DNA of 64,000 bases from CAWEEP01 sp963808125. Its GTDB lineage: Bacteria; Chloroflexota; Dormibacteria; Aeolococcales; Aeolococcaceae. Of this stretch, positions 9,414-18,401 are shown piece by piece. The notes under the pieces are model-generated. The model was not told the DNA's origin. It saw nothing but the letters and a program-made list of their open reading frames with translations, and searched no databases. Location of the stretch: the NCBI GenBank assembly GCA_963808125.1, contig CAWEEP010000056.1:21595-85594 (forward strand), in the 5' to 3' direction. The translations under genes were made by a program, and so were the position numbers. Position 1 is the first letter of the stretch; every line of letters begins with the position of its first letter.

Positions 9414-10235
9414 CTAGGCGGTTGCGGCCTCGCCGCGGACGTCGGTGCGCGTCACCGAAAGGTAGACGACGCAGATGACGATGAGGGCGGCGAGGTCGAG
9501 GGCGACGGGGAGATCACCCCATCCCAGCGCCCCCCAGCTGCGCGGCTTGCCCATCCAGTCGGCGAACGACGCGCCCAGCGGCCGGGTGACGATGTAGGCG
9601 AACCAGAACGACAGGATGGCGTTGAGCCCGAAGAGCCGGTGGGCGATGGCGGGGACGCCGATGAGGGCGGTGAAGACCAGGCCGGACAGCAGGTATCCGA
9701 GGTGCAGGGTCGTCGCCGTCATATCGCCCGCGGCCGTGCCCAGAGCGAACGTCGCCATGACGGTGGCCCAGTAGAAGGCCTCGCGGTGCCAGGTGGTGAT
9801 GCTGTGGATGGAGAGCGTCCTCTCCGTCCGCCGCCACAGGGCGAAGACGGCGGCCAGCACGACGGCGAAGAAGGCGGTCGAGACCACATAGGGAATGCCG
9901 AACTCGATGTGCAGCACGTCGGCGGCCATGGTGCCGGCGACGGCGACCATGACGACGGCAAGCCAGTACACCCACGCCACGTACCGGCGCCTGGAGAACT
10001 GCAGCGCCAGGGCGAGGACGAGGCCGGCGCCGCCGAGCCCCACGGCGATGAAGGGGTCGATGCTGTGGACGAGGGAGTCGGAGGTCGATTCGCCCATCGC
10101 CGTGGTCAGCACCTTGGTGATCCAGAAGACGGCAGTGATCTCCGGCACCCGCCTCCTCGCCGGTGCCGCGCTGCGCACCAAGAGCGCGGCGCGGGAGCGG
10201 TCGCGCGCGGGTGTGCTCATCGGGGGAACGGTCAT
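9414..10235 (-). CDS. COG4705-type multi-pass membrane protein
   Basis: 273 residues with about seven membrane segments. The repeated motif of this family is present: VPEITAVFWITKVLTTAMGE near the N-terminus, with further helices containing ATVMATFALGTAAGDMTA and FWFAYIVTRPLGASFADWMG, the half-repeat pattern of COG4705 proteins. The biochemical function of the family is not established. ATG 10235 is chosen; ATG 10220 (MSTPARD) is possible. The gene is divergent from the methyltransferase at 10505. Confidence 0.7.
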   Translation of the reverse strand: MTVPPMSTPARDRSRAALLVRSAAPARRRVPEITAVFWITKVLTTAMGESTSDSLVHSIDPFIAVGLGGAGLVLALALQFSRRRYVAWVYWLAVVMVAVAGTMAADVLHIEFGIPYVVSTAFFAVVLAAVFALWRRTERTLSIHSITTWHREAFYWATVMATFALGTAAGDMTATTLHLGYLLSGLVFTALIGVPAIAHRLFGLNAILSFWFAYIVTRPLGASFADWMGKPRSWGALGWGDLPVALDLAALIVICVVYLSVTRTDVRGEAATA

Positions 10236-10438
10236 GTCGAAGTCGCGCCCCGTGGGTGATCCGCCTCGTCGTCGCAAACCTAGCATCTCCCGGCGCGGGC
10301 GCGCCCCCTGCCCAAACCCCGCGGCGAGGCCGCCGCATCGGCGCCTCCGTCCGGGACTTCCCCCACTCCCGGCATGGCACCCGGGGCCGTCGGAGATGAC
10401 GCTTCGTCACCGAAAGCGGCGCACCGCGGCCACGTTTC

Positions 10439-10466
10439 GTTCAACGGCGGCCGCCTCCACTAGAGT
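10439..10466 (+). promoter_or_regulatory. Candidate promoter for the ICMT-like gene
   Basis: TAGAGT at 10461-10466 is a good actinobacterial -10 hexamer, 38 bases before the GTG at 10505. A weak -35-like GTTCAA lies 16 bases upstream. The 269-base gap between the divergent genes at 10235 and 10505 holds no further reading frame that I can support. Confidence 0.35.
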
Positions 10467-10504
10467 TCGTGCAGCCGTCCCCCCGCCCTCAATGAGGACC
10501 CTCA

Positions 10505-11278
10505 GTGCCCGCAGAGACGCCCGCGGAGCCCGTCCCGGCGCCCCACCCCGACCCCTCCCCCACTCCTCGCTTCACGGCGAGCCGGCCACCCCGGGGCCTC
10601 CGATTCCTCCTCTTCGGCCGCGCCCTCCCCACCGCCTTCTACGGGCTCCTCGTCTACCTCCAGTTCCACTTCTTCACCGACGTCGCCGGCACCGCGTACC
10701 ACCACCCCTCGCCGCTCACCCTGCTCAACGCGACGGGCAACTTCTTCTACCTCGTCTTCTCCGTCATCCCCGTCGTCATCTTCTTCACCCGGCCTGCCCC
10801 CAAGAGCTACCTCGGCAGCTTCCCAGCCCGTTTCGCCGCCTTCGCCGGCACCACCATCCAGCTCGGCATCGGCATCTTCATCAACCTGGAGAAGGGCCGG
10901 TTCCAGGGCCCGTCGCTCTATCCGACGGGAGACGTCACCGCCTACATCAAGGCGTTCGCCATCGTCGCCGGCTTCGCCTTCGCCGTCTACGCCATCGCCT
11001 ACCTGAGGTACGGATTCAGCATCGTGCCGCAAGCGACGTCCCTGGCCACGCAGGGGCCGTACCGCGTGTGCCGACATCCCCTCTACCTCGCCGAGCTCAC
11101 CGCCGCGTTCGGCGGGTCGCTGCAGGACTCGCGCCTGCTCCCCGTCCTCGGTTTCTTTGCCCTCCTCGGCCTGCAGCTGATGCGCACCCGGTACGAGGAG
11201 CGCCTCCTCCGCTCTCACTTCCCCGAGTACGCCGCCTACGCCAAGACCACCAAGCGCCTCGTCCCAGGCGTCTTCTGA
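10505..11278 (+). CDS. Isoprenylcysteine carboxyl methyltransferase (ICMT/PEMT)-like membrane protein
   Basis: 257 residues: a disordered Pro-rich start, about five membrane segments, then the conserved C-terminal signature. TQGPYRVCRHPLYLAE and RYEERLLRSHFPEYAAYA..T.RLVPGVF match the SAM-binding end of ICMT- and phospholipid-methyltransferase-like membrane enzymes. In bacteria without protein prenylation the acceptor is usually unknown, often a lipid or isoprenoid. The start is GTG 10505, where the GC-biased coding frame begins. It stands alone on the plus strand between minus-strand genes. Confidence 0.75.
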   Translation: MPAETPAEPVPAPHPDPSPTPRFTASRPPRGLRFLLFGRALPTAFYGLLVYLQFHFFTDVAGTAYHHPSPLTLLNATGNFFYLVFSVIPVVIFFTRPAPKSYLGSFPARFAAFAGTTIQLGIGIFINLEKGRFQGPSLYPTGDVTAYIKAFAIVAGFAFAVYAIAYLRYGFSIVPQATSLATQGPYRVCRHPLYLAELTAAFGGSLQDSRLLPVLGFFALLGLQLMRTRYEERLLRSHFPEYAAYAKTTKRLVPGVF

Positions 11279-11287
11279 GGCAGGCGC

Positions 11288-11521
11288 TCAGCCGTCCGCC
11301 CCGCCGCCCCGGCGCCGGGCGCGCGCCTCCACGGCGACCCGGCGGGCGCTGACCCAGAGGCCAGTCAGGACGAGGGCCGGCGTCGCCCACCAGGCGGCGA
11401 CCCGGACCTGGACGAGGAGCGCGCAGAGGCCGAGACCGGCCACCACGGCCACCGCCAGGTACCAGTCGTCGCCGACCACGAAGTCCCACCAGAAGAGGGC
11501 GAACGCCCGAACACGCGTCAC
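11288..11521 (-). CDS. Small two-helix membrane protein
   Basis: 77 residues with two hydrophobic helices (about 20-35 and 43-58) and a basic tail ending RRRGGGADG. No family recognised. Its GTG start overlaps the stop of the COG4280 protein upstream (GTGA at 11518-11521), so the two are translationally coupled and the product may assist that membrane protein. Confidence 0.6.
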   Translation of the reverse strand: MTRVRAFALFWWDFVVGDDWYLAVAVVAGLGLCALLVQVRVAAWWATPALVLTGLWVSARRVAVEARARRRGGGADG

Positions 11522-12294
11522 GCCCCGCCCACCGGCAGGGCGGCGGCCCGCCCCGTCGCGGCCGGCCGGCCGGCGACACGCCGGAGCGAGCCGACCATGG
11601 CGAGGGCGACGGCGAGGACCGCCGGGGTGATGCCCAGCAGCGCCGCATCGCCGCCGGGCCAGGACGCCCCCGCCCCCTCGGTTCCCCAGAACATCCCGAA
11701 GCTGGTGAGCAATGCCCCCACGGCGAACTTCATGGTGTTCTCGGGAACGCGGGCCAGCGGAGCCCGCACCAGTAGGGCGGCGGCGAGCACGACGATGACC
11801 GCCGCCGCGGCGGCGAGGGCCGCGTCGAGGATGCGCCCCTGGTTGGCGCCGAAGGTGACGACGATGAAGGCGACCTCCAGCCCCTCGAGGAGGACGCCCT
11901 TGAAGCAGACGGTGAATCCGTAGGCGTCGAAGGCGCGCGGCGAAAGGGAGACGGCGGCAGCCTCCGAGCGCTGGTCGAGGAAGGCTCTCTCCTCGTCGTG
12001 CCGGTTCTTCAGCCCGGCGGTGCGGAGGATCGCCGACCGCAGCCAGCCGAGACCGAAGACGAGCAGCAGCGCCCCCACCACCAGTCGCAGCGCAGAGATC
12101 GGGACGAGGCTCAGCGCCGGGCCCAGGGCGGCGACGATGACGGCGAGGACGCCCAGGGCGGCGGCTGTGCCGATCAACCCGGATCGCCAGCCGCGGGTCA
12201 GGCCGACTGCCAGGACAATGGTGGTGGCCTCGACCGCCTCCACGCAGCAGGCGAGGAACACGGCGGCCAGCAGCGCGACGAGTCCGGCGCTCAC
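11518..12294 (-). CDS. COG4280-type multi-pass membrane protein
   Basis: 258 residues with about seven membrane segments. The N-terminal helix reads FLACCVEAVEATTIVLAVGL, and FTVCFKGVLLEGLEVAFIVV later in the protein is a second E-bearing helix, giving the two-repeat pattern with buried acidic residues typical of small ion-translocating families (LysE/UPF0016-like folds). The function of COG4280 is not established; cation export is a guess. GTG 12294 begins just downstream of the ABC permease, in the same orientation. Confidence 0.65.
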   Translation of the reverse strand: MSAGLVALLAAVFLACCVEAVEATTIVLAVGLTRGWRSGLIGTAAALGVLAVIVAALGPALSLVPISALRLVVGALLLVFGLGWLRSAILRTAGLKNRHDEERAFLDQRSEAAAVSLSPRAFDAYGFTVCFKGVLLEGLEVAFIVVTFGANQGRILDAALAAAAAVIVVLAAALLVRAPLARVPENTMKFAVGALLTSFGMFWGTEGAGASWPGGDAALLGITPAVLAVALAMVGSLRRVAGRPAATGRAAALPVGGA

Positions 12295-12310
12295 GATGGC
12301 CGCACCTCCG

Positions 12311-13099
12311 CTAGGGGATGTCCCGCCGCAGGGTGAGCAGCCACCCGAGCCCGGCGAAGAACAGCCCCCAGCCAAGGCTCACCAGACCACCTTGGAGCTG
12401 CGTCAGCGAGCCCCCGGGGAAGCCTCCCGATCCCGGGTCGACGAGCGCGTTGGATGCGGAGCCGGGGAGGAACCGGTAGGCGTCGTTGACGTAGGGGATC
12501 ACCGAGAGCAGGGGCTCGACGATGAGGAAGTAGGCAAGGGCGCCGATGACGGCCGCGATCTGGTTGCGCACCAGGACGCCGATGCCGACACCGACGACCG
12601 CGGAAATCGCCACCGCGACAAGGGCGCCGGCCAGCGTGCGCAGCACGCCGTTGCCAGTCCAGCCGATGGTCACGCCCCGCGCCGCCAGCCACGGCACCGT
12701 GATGGCGACGACGGTGAGGACGCACGCCACCGCATAGATGAGCCCAACGGCCGCGGCGACGATCAGCTTGGCCGCCACGACGTGCCCGCGACGCGGCTGG
12801 ACGAGGAAGGTCGGCCTCGCGGTCAGGTGACGGAACTCCGTGGTCACCAGGATGATGCCGACGACGGCGGCGAAGATCCCGGCGGCCGCCGCCGTCGAAG
12901 CGATGTTCCGCTGCGTCGCCGGCTGGCTGAGCAAGTCGGGGGCGACGAAGCCTGGGGGACCACCCGAGTGGACGTTCAGAGCACTGGCGATCTGGCTGAC
13001 GACGCCGAGAGCGGTGAGGGCGACGCAGCCGATCAGCATCCCCCACCACAGCTTCGTGGTCAGGACCTTGCGCCACTCCGAGCGCAGCAGGCGGGTCAT
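12311..13099 (-). CDS. ABC-2 type transporter permease
   Basis: 262 residues with six membrane segments. The N-terminus is MTRLLRSEWRKVLTTKLWWG, the usual 'SEWxKlrt' start of ABC-2 permeases, and the first loop contains ILVTTEFRHLTARPTFL, equivalent to the E-[FY]-R-x(2)-T coupling region. Its ATG overlaps the TGA of the ATPase gene upstream (13096-13099), so the two form a coupled exporter. The substrate is unknown; transporters of this type often export lipids, peptides or antibiotics, or act in stress resistance. Confidence 0.85.
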   Translation of the reverse strand: MTRLLRSEWRKVLTTKLWWGMLIGCVALTALGVVSQIASALNVHSGGPPGFVAPDLLSQPATQRNIASTAAAAGIFAAVVGIILVTTEFRHLTARPTFLVQPRRGHVVAAKLIVAAAVGLIYAVACVLTVVAITVPWLAARGVTIGWTGNGVLRTLAGALVAVAISAVVGVGIGVLVRNQIAAVIGALAYFLIVEPLLSVIPYVNDAYRFLPGSASNALVDPGSGGFPGGSLTQLQGGLVSLGWGLFFAGLGWLLTLRRDIP

Positions 13100-14085
13100 G
13101 CCGGCGCTCCGGGTTGCCCGGGATCGGCGGTGAGCGCCAGGAACCGCTGTTCCAGCGTCGAGCCCTCGTCACGCAGCTCGTGCAACTCGACGTTGGCCTG
13201 CCAGCACGCGTGCCCGGCGGCGGCTGCGGAGATGCCGGTGACCAGAAGCCATCCGCTGCCGCGATCGGTGACGGACGCGCCCTGGGCGTCCAGCGCGGCC
13301 GTCGCCGCCCCGACCGCCGGCGTCCGCAGGATGACGGCGGACTGGCCACCCGGCAGGTCGCGCAGCGTGCCCGCGTAGAGGAGGTGCCCCCGGGCGATGA
13401 TGACAACGCGGTCGACAATCTGCTCGACCTCGGAGAGGACATGGCTGGAGATGAGAATGGTGCGGCCCTCGGTGTCCGCCATGTAGCGAAGCAGCTGTCG
13501 AAGCCAGGCGATGCCCTGGGGGTCGAGGCCGTTGGCGGGCTCGTCGAGGAGGAGCACACGCGGATCGCCGATGAGCGCGGTGGCAAGGCTGAGCCGCTGG
13601 CGCATGCCCAGCGAGAAGCGCCCCACCGGGAATCGGGCCGCACCGCTCAGACCCACGACATCCAGCACCTCGTCCGCCCGCCGGTCGGCAACGCCCGCGG
13701 CGGCGCAGAAGACGCGGAGATGGTTGCGCGCCGTGCGCCCCGGGTGAAAGCTCGTCGCCTCCAGGACCGCGCCGACGGTGCGCGCGGGATCGGCGAGATC
13801 GGCGTATCGCGAGCCTCCGATGGTGGCGACTCCCGCTGTCGGCGTGGCCAGCCCGAGGATCATCCGCAGGGTGGTCGTCTTGCCCGCGCCGTTGGGGCCG
13901 AGGAAGCCCGTCACCGTCCCGGGCTCGACGGTGAAGCTGAGGTCGTCGACCGCCCTCACCGTGCCGAAATCCTTGCTGAGGCGCGAGGTGACGATGCCCG
14001 GAGCCGCCATCGTCCCCGCGAGCTGACCGCCCCCGGCTGCCGTCTCTCCCTCCGGCCTGGCGTCGTGCCCTTCCAGTTCCGTCAT
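13096..14085 (-). CDS. ABC transporter ATP-binding protein
   Basis: 329 residues. After a ~40-residue hydrophilic start come Walker A GPNGAGKTT, signature FSLGMRQRL and Walker B VLLLDEPANGLDP, followed by ISSHVLSEVEQIVDRVVII (H-loop). The signature is the LSxGMRQR variant common in drug and bacitracin-type exporters (BcrA/NatA-like). A C-terminal ~90-residue domain follows, as in that group. ATG 14085 is chosen; the azoreductase-like gene ends 7 bases upstream. It is coupled by a 4-base overlap to the permease, with which it forms the exporter. Confidence 0.9.
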   Translation of the reverse strand: MTELEGHDARPEGETAAGGGQLAGTMAAPGIVTSRLSKDFGTVRAVDDLSFTVEPGTVTGFLGPNGAGKTTTLRMILGLATPTAGVATIGGSRYADLADPARTVGAVLEATSFHPGRTARNHLRVFCAAAGVADRRADEVLDVVGLSGAARFPVGRFSLGMRQRLSLATALIGDPRVLLLDEPANGLDPQGIAWLRQLLRYMADTEGRTILISSHVLSEVEQIVDRVVIIARGHLLYAGTLRDLPGGQSAVILRTPAVGAATAALDAQGASVTDRGSGWLLVTGISAAAAGHACWQANVELHELRDEGSTLEQRFLALTADPGQPGAPA

Positions 14086-14092
14086 GTGCGCA

Positions 14093-14773
14093 TCATGCCT
14101 GCCGGCGCGCCGTCGCGTGGCCCTCGCCACGCAGGAGGCGCTCCGCGATCTGCTCGCCCTGTGCCCTCGCCAGCAGGTGGCCCGCGGCCAGTTCCTGGTC
14201 GGCGCGGTCGCGCAACGCCTCCATCGCCGGGGTCACCTGCGCCAGCGTCAACTCGACGACGGTCGTCTCCAGGTCGAGGTCCCAGATGTCCACGAAGATC
14301 CGCCGCAGCCACGGCGTGCTGTGGTCCCATCCGTGCCGGGGCGCGCCCTCTCCGTACCCGCCGCCCCGGGCGAGGACCAGGATCGCCGGCTTGCGCGACA
14401 GCACCCGCTCGCCGGCCGCCTTCAGCCGCGCGTCGGTGATGACGACGTCGATCCACGCCTTGACGTGCTGCGGCACCCCGAAGTTGTACAGGGGGATGGC
14501 GAAGAGCAGCGCGTCCGCGTCGACCAGCTCGTCCACCAGCGTGGTGGCCAGATCGAGGGCATCGCGCTGCGCCGGCGTCATCGGCGCGGACGCCGCCTTG
14601 GCGGCGATGGCGTCAACCCAGGTGCGGGCCGGCAGCGGCTCCCGGCCCAGGTCCCGGCGGATCACCGTGAGGTCGGGGATGCGGCTGCGCAGACCGCTCA
14701 CCGCGCTGTCGGCGACGCTGCGGCTGACAGACCCCTTGTGGCGGATGCTTGCGTCGACGCGGAGCAGCTTCAT
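14093..14773 (-). CDS. FMN-dependent NADH-azoreductase/quinone reductase (AzoR family)
   Basis: 226 residues of flavodoxin-like fold. The N-terminus MKLLRVDASIR..GSVSRSVAD binds FMN phosphate, IPLYNFGVPQHVKAWIDVV is the family's flavin-contact and dimer motif, and LARGGGYG is the second FMN loop. AzoR enzymes use NADH to reduce azo dyes and quinones by two electrons, protecting against quinone stress. The gene ends 7 bases before the ABC ATPase and is probably the first gene of that operon, suggesting an operon for detoxification and export. Confidence 0.85.
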   Translation of the reverse strand: MKLLRVDASIRHKGSVSRSVADSAVSGLRSRIPDLTVIRRDLGREPLPARTWVDAIAAKAASAPMTPAQRDALDLATTLVDELVDADALLFAIPLYNFGVPQHVKAWIDVVITDARLKAAGERVLSRKPAILVLARGGGYGEGAPRHGWDHSTPWLRRIFVDIWDLDLETTVVELTLAQVTPAMEALRDRADQELAAGHLLARAQGEQIAERLLRGEGHATARRQA

Positions 14774-14933
14774 CGGCCCGGTCCGGTCACGCGATGTCCG
14801 CCTCGATCCGCAGCGTCGTCGCCGGTCACGTCACCTCCACTGGCGCGGGTGGCCACGGCCCTCCGCCGCGGCGCCTCCACAGGATACCAGGGGAACCGTG
14901 GGACCCCCACCCGCCCCGGGTCGCCCGCAGCCG

Positions 14934-16127
14934 TCAGTAGATGAAGCCCTCGACGTCCACCAGGCTGTTCACGGGGCGCTGATCGGGGACGGTCGGATTC
15001 CATCCGAAGTTGGCCTCGTCGACGGCGAAGCTGGTGGGGCCATACACGATGGCGACGTAGGCCACGTGACCGTAGAGGTAGTTGTAGCCATAGCCAGGGC
15101 CCCACACCACGATGGCGCCGACCTCAGGCGTCATCCCCGTCGAGTACCCCTGGGCCTGGGCCGCGCCGAGCCATTGGTCTGCGTTGCCACCCCAGGTCAC
15201 GTAGCGCAGGGAGGCCACGTACCAGGTGCACTGGCCATACGGGTAGTAGTCGGGGATGGGACCGAAGGCGAACGGGGGAAGGGGCTGCGTACCCGTCGGG
15301 TTGGGGTTGCCCCCCGACGAAGACGACGACCCCGCCGCTGCCGCAGCAGCCGCCGCCGCCGCCGCAGCAGCAGCCGCGGCCGCCGCCTGCTGCTGCGCGC
15401 GCACGCCGGCGATCTGGTCGAGGATCGATGAGCGCTGGGACACGAGGGTGGTGACCTGCCCACTCAGCGACGCGACCTCCGTCTGCAGCTCTGCCTGCTG
15501 CGCCTGCAGCTGCGCCTCGAGCGTGGTGAGCTGCGCCGACTGCTGCGTCGCATCGGCGAGCTCCGTCTGTTGGGTCTGGAGAAGGCTGTCGAGCCGCGCC
15601 TCATCCTGGTGGATCTGGTCGATCAGCGACGTGATCCGTGCGCCCACCGCCTGATCGCTGCCGACCCTCTCCATGAACTGGGTGAGGCTCTGGCTGTCGA
15701 CAAGGGCGTCGACGGCGCTCTCCCCTCCCACCGTGTAGAGCGCCACGGCGACGGTGGCGAGCTGCGCCCGGGCGGCGCCAACCTGCGCGGTGTCGGCCTG
15801 GATCGCCTCGGCCGTCTGGGCCAGGCTCGTGTTGAGCGCCGTGATCTGGGCCTGGACCGCCTGGAGCTGCGCCTGCGTGGTGGCGACATCCTGCTGGGCG
15901 GCGAGCACCTGGGCGTTCAGGCTGGACTGCTGCCCCTGCAGCGAGTCGATCTGGCTGCCCAGGGAGTTGTACTGCGCCTGGAGCTGAGCGATCTGCTGGT
16001 CGTAGGCGTCGGCCAGCCGGAGCGGCAGCGCGGCCTGGCGCGCCGCCATGGGCGAGATCGCCACGAGGCCGGCGCCAACGAGGATCGCCAGCGCGAGGCG
16101 GCGGACGATGCGGTCGACACGGCGCAT
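14934..16127 (-). CDS. Secreted coiled-coil CHAP-domain peptidoglycan hydrolase (CwlO/PcsB-like)
   Basis: 397 residues. A signal peptide (RRLALAILVGAGLVAISPMA) is followed by a Gln/Ala-rich coiled coil over residues ~40-255, as in CwlO, PcsB and RipC, which FtsEX-type complexes control. Next comes a run of about 18 alanines, a Ser/Gly/Pro linker, and a C-terminal CHAP amidase/endopeptidase domain with catalytic Cys in YPYGQCTWYVA and His in YGHVAYV. It should cleave peptidoglycan outside the membrane during growth or division. ATG 16127 is chosen because the leader starts there. It is divergent from the alpha/beta hydrolase. Confidence 0.9.
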   Translation of the reverse strand: MRRVDRIVRRLALAILVGAGLVAISPMAARQAALPLRLADAYDQQIAQLQAQYNSLGSQIDSLQGQQSSLNAQVLAAQQDVATTQAQLQAVQAQITALNTSLAQTAEAIQADTAQVGAARAQLATVAVALYTVGGESAVDALVDSQSLTQFMERVGSDQAVGARITSLIDQIHQDEARLDSLLQTQQTELADATQQSAQLTTLEAQLQAQQAELQTEVASLSGQVTTLVSQRSSILDQIAGVRAQQQAAAAAAAAAAAAAAAAAAGSSSSSGGNPNPTGTQPLPPFAFGPIPDYYPYGQCTWYVASLRYVTWGGNADQWLGAAQAQGYSTGMTPEVGAIVVWGPGYGYNYLYGHVAYVAIVYGPTSFAVDEANFGWNPTVPDQRPVNSLVDVEGFIY

Positions 16128-16352
16128 GGGATGTTCTGTCCTGCCTTGAGGGTTCGGCCACGGGAACGTAACAGACGTGCCGCGGTTCTCCGATGGCATC
16201 TCCGTGAAGAGATGCCCGCGCTTGTCACGACGGTGCAACGATCTCCCGGCAAGGCCCCTTCCCGGAATTCGGAGGCGATTCCGGAGTGCCGGACCTCGGC
16301 CCCCGCAGAACCAGCACCGTGGCGCTGCACCGGCCACGGCCGGCAGTGGTGC

Positions 16353-16358
16353 TAGATT
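16353..16358 (+). promoter_or_regulatory. Candidate -10 element implying a leaderless transcript
   Basis: TAGATT ends 8 bases before the ATG at 16367, so transcription would begin at or next to the start codon. No Shine-Dalgarno sequence is present. Leaderless mRNAs are common in actinobacteria. Confidence 0.3.
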
Positions 16359-16366
16359 GGACGTCG

Positions 16367-17146
16367 ATGGCAGCCAGCCGGCCCAACGTCCTCTTCGTGC
16401 ACGGCATGTACATGAACGCCGAGAGCTGGGCGCCCTGGGTGGAACGCGCCGGCGCTGCGGGGTTCGACGGTCTCGCTCTGTCGTGGCCATACCACAATGG
16501 CGAGCCCGAGGAATTGCGGCGGCACCTCGATCCCAAGCTCGGATCGCTCACCTTCGGCCGCGTCGTCCAGCATTTCGTGGACATCATCGCCGGCCTCCCC
16601 GAACCGCCTCTCGTCATCGGACACTCAGTGGCAGGGCTGGTGGTCCAGCGGCTTGTCAACGACGGCCATGTCCGAGCCGGTGTCGCCATCAGTTCGGCGC
16701 CGGCGCGGGGCATCATCTCCCTCGACCCGCACTTCTTCCGGGCGAACTTCCCCCATGTCAACCCCTTCGCCGGCAGCCGACCGGTGGTGATGACGCGCGA
16801 CCGTTTCCACTACGCGTTCTGCAACACCATGAGCCGCGCGGCCAGCGACGTGGGCTTCGAGCGCTACGTCGTGCCGGAGAGTCGCAACGTCCCGCGCAGC
16901 ACGCTGAGCCGCAGCGGCGGGATCCGCTTCCACCGCGACCACGCGCCGCTCCTCTTCCTCACCGGCGACAGCGATCACCTCTGCCCCCTCAACACCGTTC
17001 GGCGCAACGCCGCAGCGTACCGGCGGTCACCCAGCCCAGTCAGCCTCCAGACCTTCCCCGGCCGCTGCCACTTCATCTGCAATCAGGACGGCTGGGAGGA
17101 GGTGGCCGATGCCGCCTTCGGTTTCCTCCGCGCGGCGACCGCATAG
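16367..17146 (+). CDS. Alpha/beta-fold hydrolase
   Basis: 259 residues of the alpha/beta-hydrolase fold. VLFVHGMYMNAESW supplies the oxyanion-hole HG, GHSVAG the nucleophile (Ser87), FLTGDSDHLCP the acidic residue and FPGRCHFI the histidine. The elbow is GHSVAG rather than the common GHSxGG. The substrate cannot be deduced; small esters or lactones are likely for stand-alone cytoplasmic members. The start is fixed by homology and by the -10 element just upstream. Alone on the plus strand, facing the gene at 17170. Confidence 0.8.
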   Translation: MAASRPNVLFVHGMYMNAESWAPWVERAGAAGFDGLALSWPYHNGEPEELRRHLDPKLGSLTFGRVVQHFVDIIAGLPEPPLVIGHSVAGLVVQRLVNDGHVRAGVAISSAPARGIISLDPHFFRANFPHVNPFAGSRPVVMTRDRFHYAFCNTMSRAASDVGFERYVVPESRNVPRSTLSRSGGIRFHRDHAPLLFLTGDSDHLCPLNTVRRNAAAYRRSPSPVSLQTFPGRCHFICNQDGWEEVADAAFGFLRAATA

Positions 17147-17169
17147 CGTCCTCGCGAGGTGCGAACCGG

Positions 17170-18060
17170 CTATGGGGATCCGGGTGTGTCGATCTGGTGC
17201 CACACTCCGCCGTACAGGGTGATGCCGTTGCCGGTGTCCTGGCCGGGGCCCAAGTCGCCGGCGTACGTGTAGAGCGGATGGCCGTCGAAGGTGGTCTGGG
17301 TCGAGCCGTCTGGTCTCAGGATCGTGCCCAGCGTTCCGCTCACGCCTGCGCTTGAGGTCGAGGCGCCGATCACCGGCGGCCAGTACTGGGCACAGGTGTC
17401 GTTGCAGTTCGAAGCACTGGACGTGTCGCGCCCAAACCAGTACAGCGTGTATCCCTGCGCGTCAGTCAACACCGTGACAGCGCCGACGGTGCCGGTCTTC
17501 AGCACCGTTCCGTTTGCGCTCGTGTCCGTCGTGCGGGCCGCCGCCACGGAGATGCCGAGCAGCAGCGCCGCCAGGATGGTGACGCAGGCGGCGACCCGCC
17601 GGAGGCCTGGGACGCCGGTCAGAAGCCGGTCGAAGAGGGCGTCGACGCGAGCCGCACGCCGCGCGACCCCGGAGCGGCCCCCAGAAGCGACAGCCAGCCA
17701 GGCGAGCGTCGCGAAGGCGGCCACCTCGACGCAGCCGGCCGCAATCCCGGCCGCGGTGCGGATCTCATGGAAGCCGAAGAGCCCGACCCGCAGCGCCACC
17801 AGGTAACCGCCCAGTGCCGAGAGCGCGAGCAGCGCGCCGGCCGCCGAGGCCAGCCGGCTGCGGGTCACCAGGATGATGGCGGTGAGGCCGAAGGCGGCGA
17901 TCACCTGCAGCAGGAAGAGCGGTGCGATCGTCGGGATCGACCCGTAGCCGGTGATGTAGAGGTCGAGGTGGATGGCTCCGGCCGCCGCCAGCAGCCCTGC
18001 CCCGCCGAATCGCAGGACGCTCGCCGTCCTAGCCGTCCCGGGTCGTCGCTCTCTGCCCAT
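17170..18060 (-). CDS. Membrane protein with extracellular secreted-repeat (PF03640-type) domain
   Basis: 296 residues. Four or five membrane helices fill residues ~10-120, a further helix lies near 150-170, and the last ~110 residues are outside the membrane. They contain the repeat signature of the Lipoprotein_15 family: GYTLYWFGRDTSSASNCNDT and AQYWPPVIG, then a second copy around TTFDGHPLYTYAGDLGPGQD. The family is common on actinobacterial surfaces; its role is unproven, with redox or haem links suggested. ATG 18060 is preferred; ATG 18096 adds 12 residues. Confidence 0.75.
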   Translation of the reverse strand: MGRERRPGTARTASVLRFGGAGLLAAAGAIHLDLYITGYGSIPTIAPLFLLQVIAAFGLTAIILVTRSRLASAAGALLALSALGGYLVALRVGLFGFHEIRTAAGIAAGCVEVAAFATLAWLAVASGGRSGVARRAARVDALFDRLLTGVPGLRRVAACVTILAALLLGISVAAARTTDTSANGTVLKTGTVGAVTVLTDAQGYTLYWFGRDTSSASNCNDTCAQYWPPVIGASTSSAGVSGTLGTILRPDGSTQTTFDGHPLYTYAGDLGPGQDTGNGITLYGGVWHQIDTPGSP

Positions 18061-18185
18061 GCCCGCCACTACGTCCCAACCAATGCACAGGTTCATTCCT
18101 GCGGGCCGGGCCGGCCGAGACAGTCACCCAAGGCACGGGGCAGCCGACCAAGGGCGGCCAGCGCCCCGTCCACCCTGGGCAGCAG

Positions 18186-18347
18186 ATGAGTGAGACACCA
18201 GACGTCCCCGTCGAAGTGTCGGGGATTGCGGAGAGCCTGCTGCTGCCGGTGTGCAGCCGCGGGATGGAGGCTGGCCGTCCCCATGGCCAGATCCATGACC
18301 CGATCGCGGCGCGGCCTCGCTTCGCGAAGGCCCAACCCGCGGCGTGA
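18186..18347 (+). pseudogene. N-terminal stub of an LCM/TcmP-type O-methyltransferase
   Basis: 53 residues reading MSETPDVPVEVSGIAESLLL, PVCSRGMEAGRP and IHDPIA. This resembles the first helix of leucine-carboxyl/TcmP-like SAM methyltransferases ('v.gi.eTLLiPlyaRa.Esrrpd.lirDp.A'). The rest of the enzyme is missing, replaced by the end of the carbonic anhydrase gene on the other strand. Probably a remnant; too short to be sure. Confidence 0.4.
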
Positions 18348-18401
18348 GCCGGGCTCCGGTCCCACGCGCGGGGTTGGCTGCGACCGCGGAATTCGGCCGT
18401 C

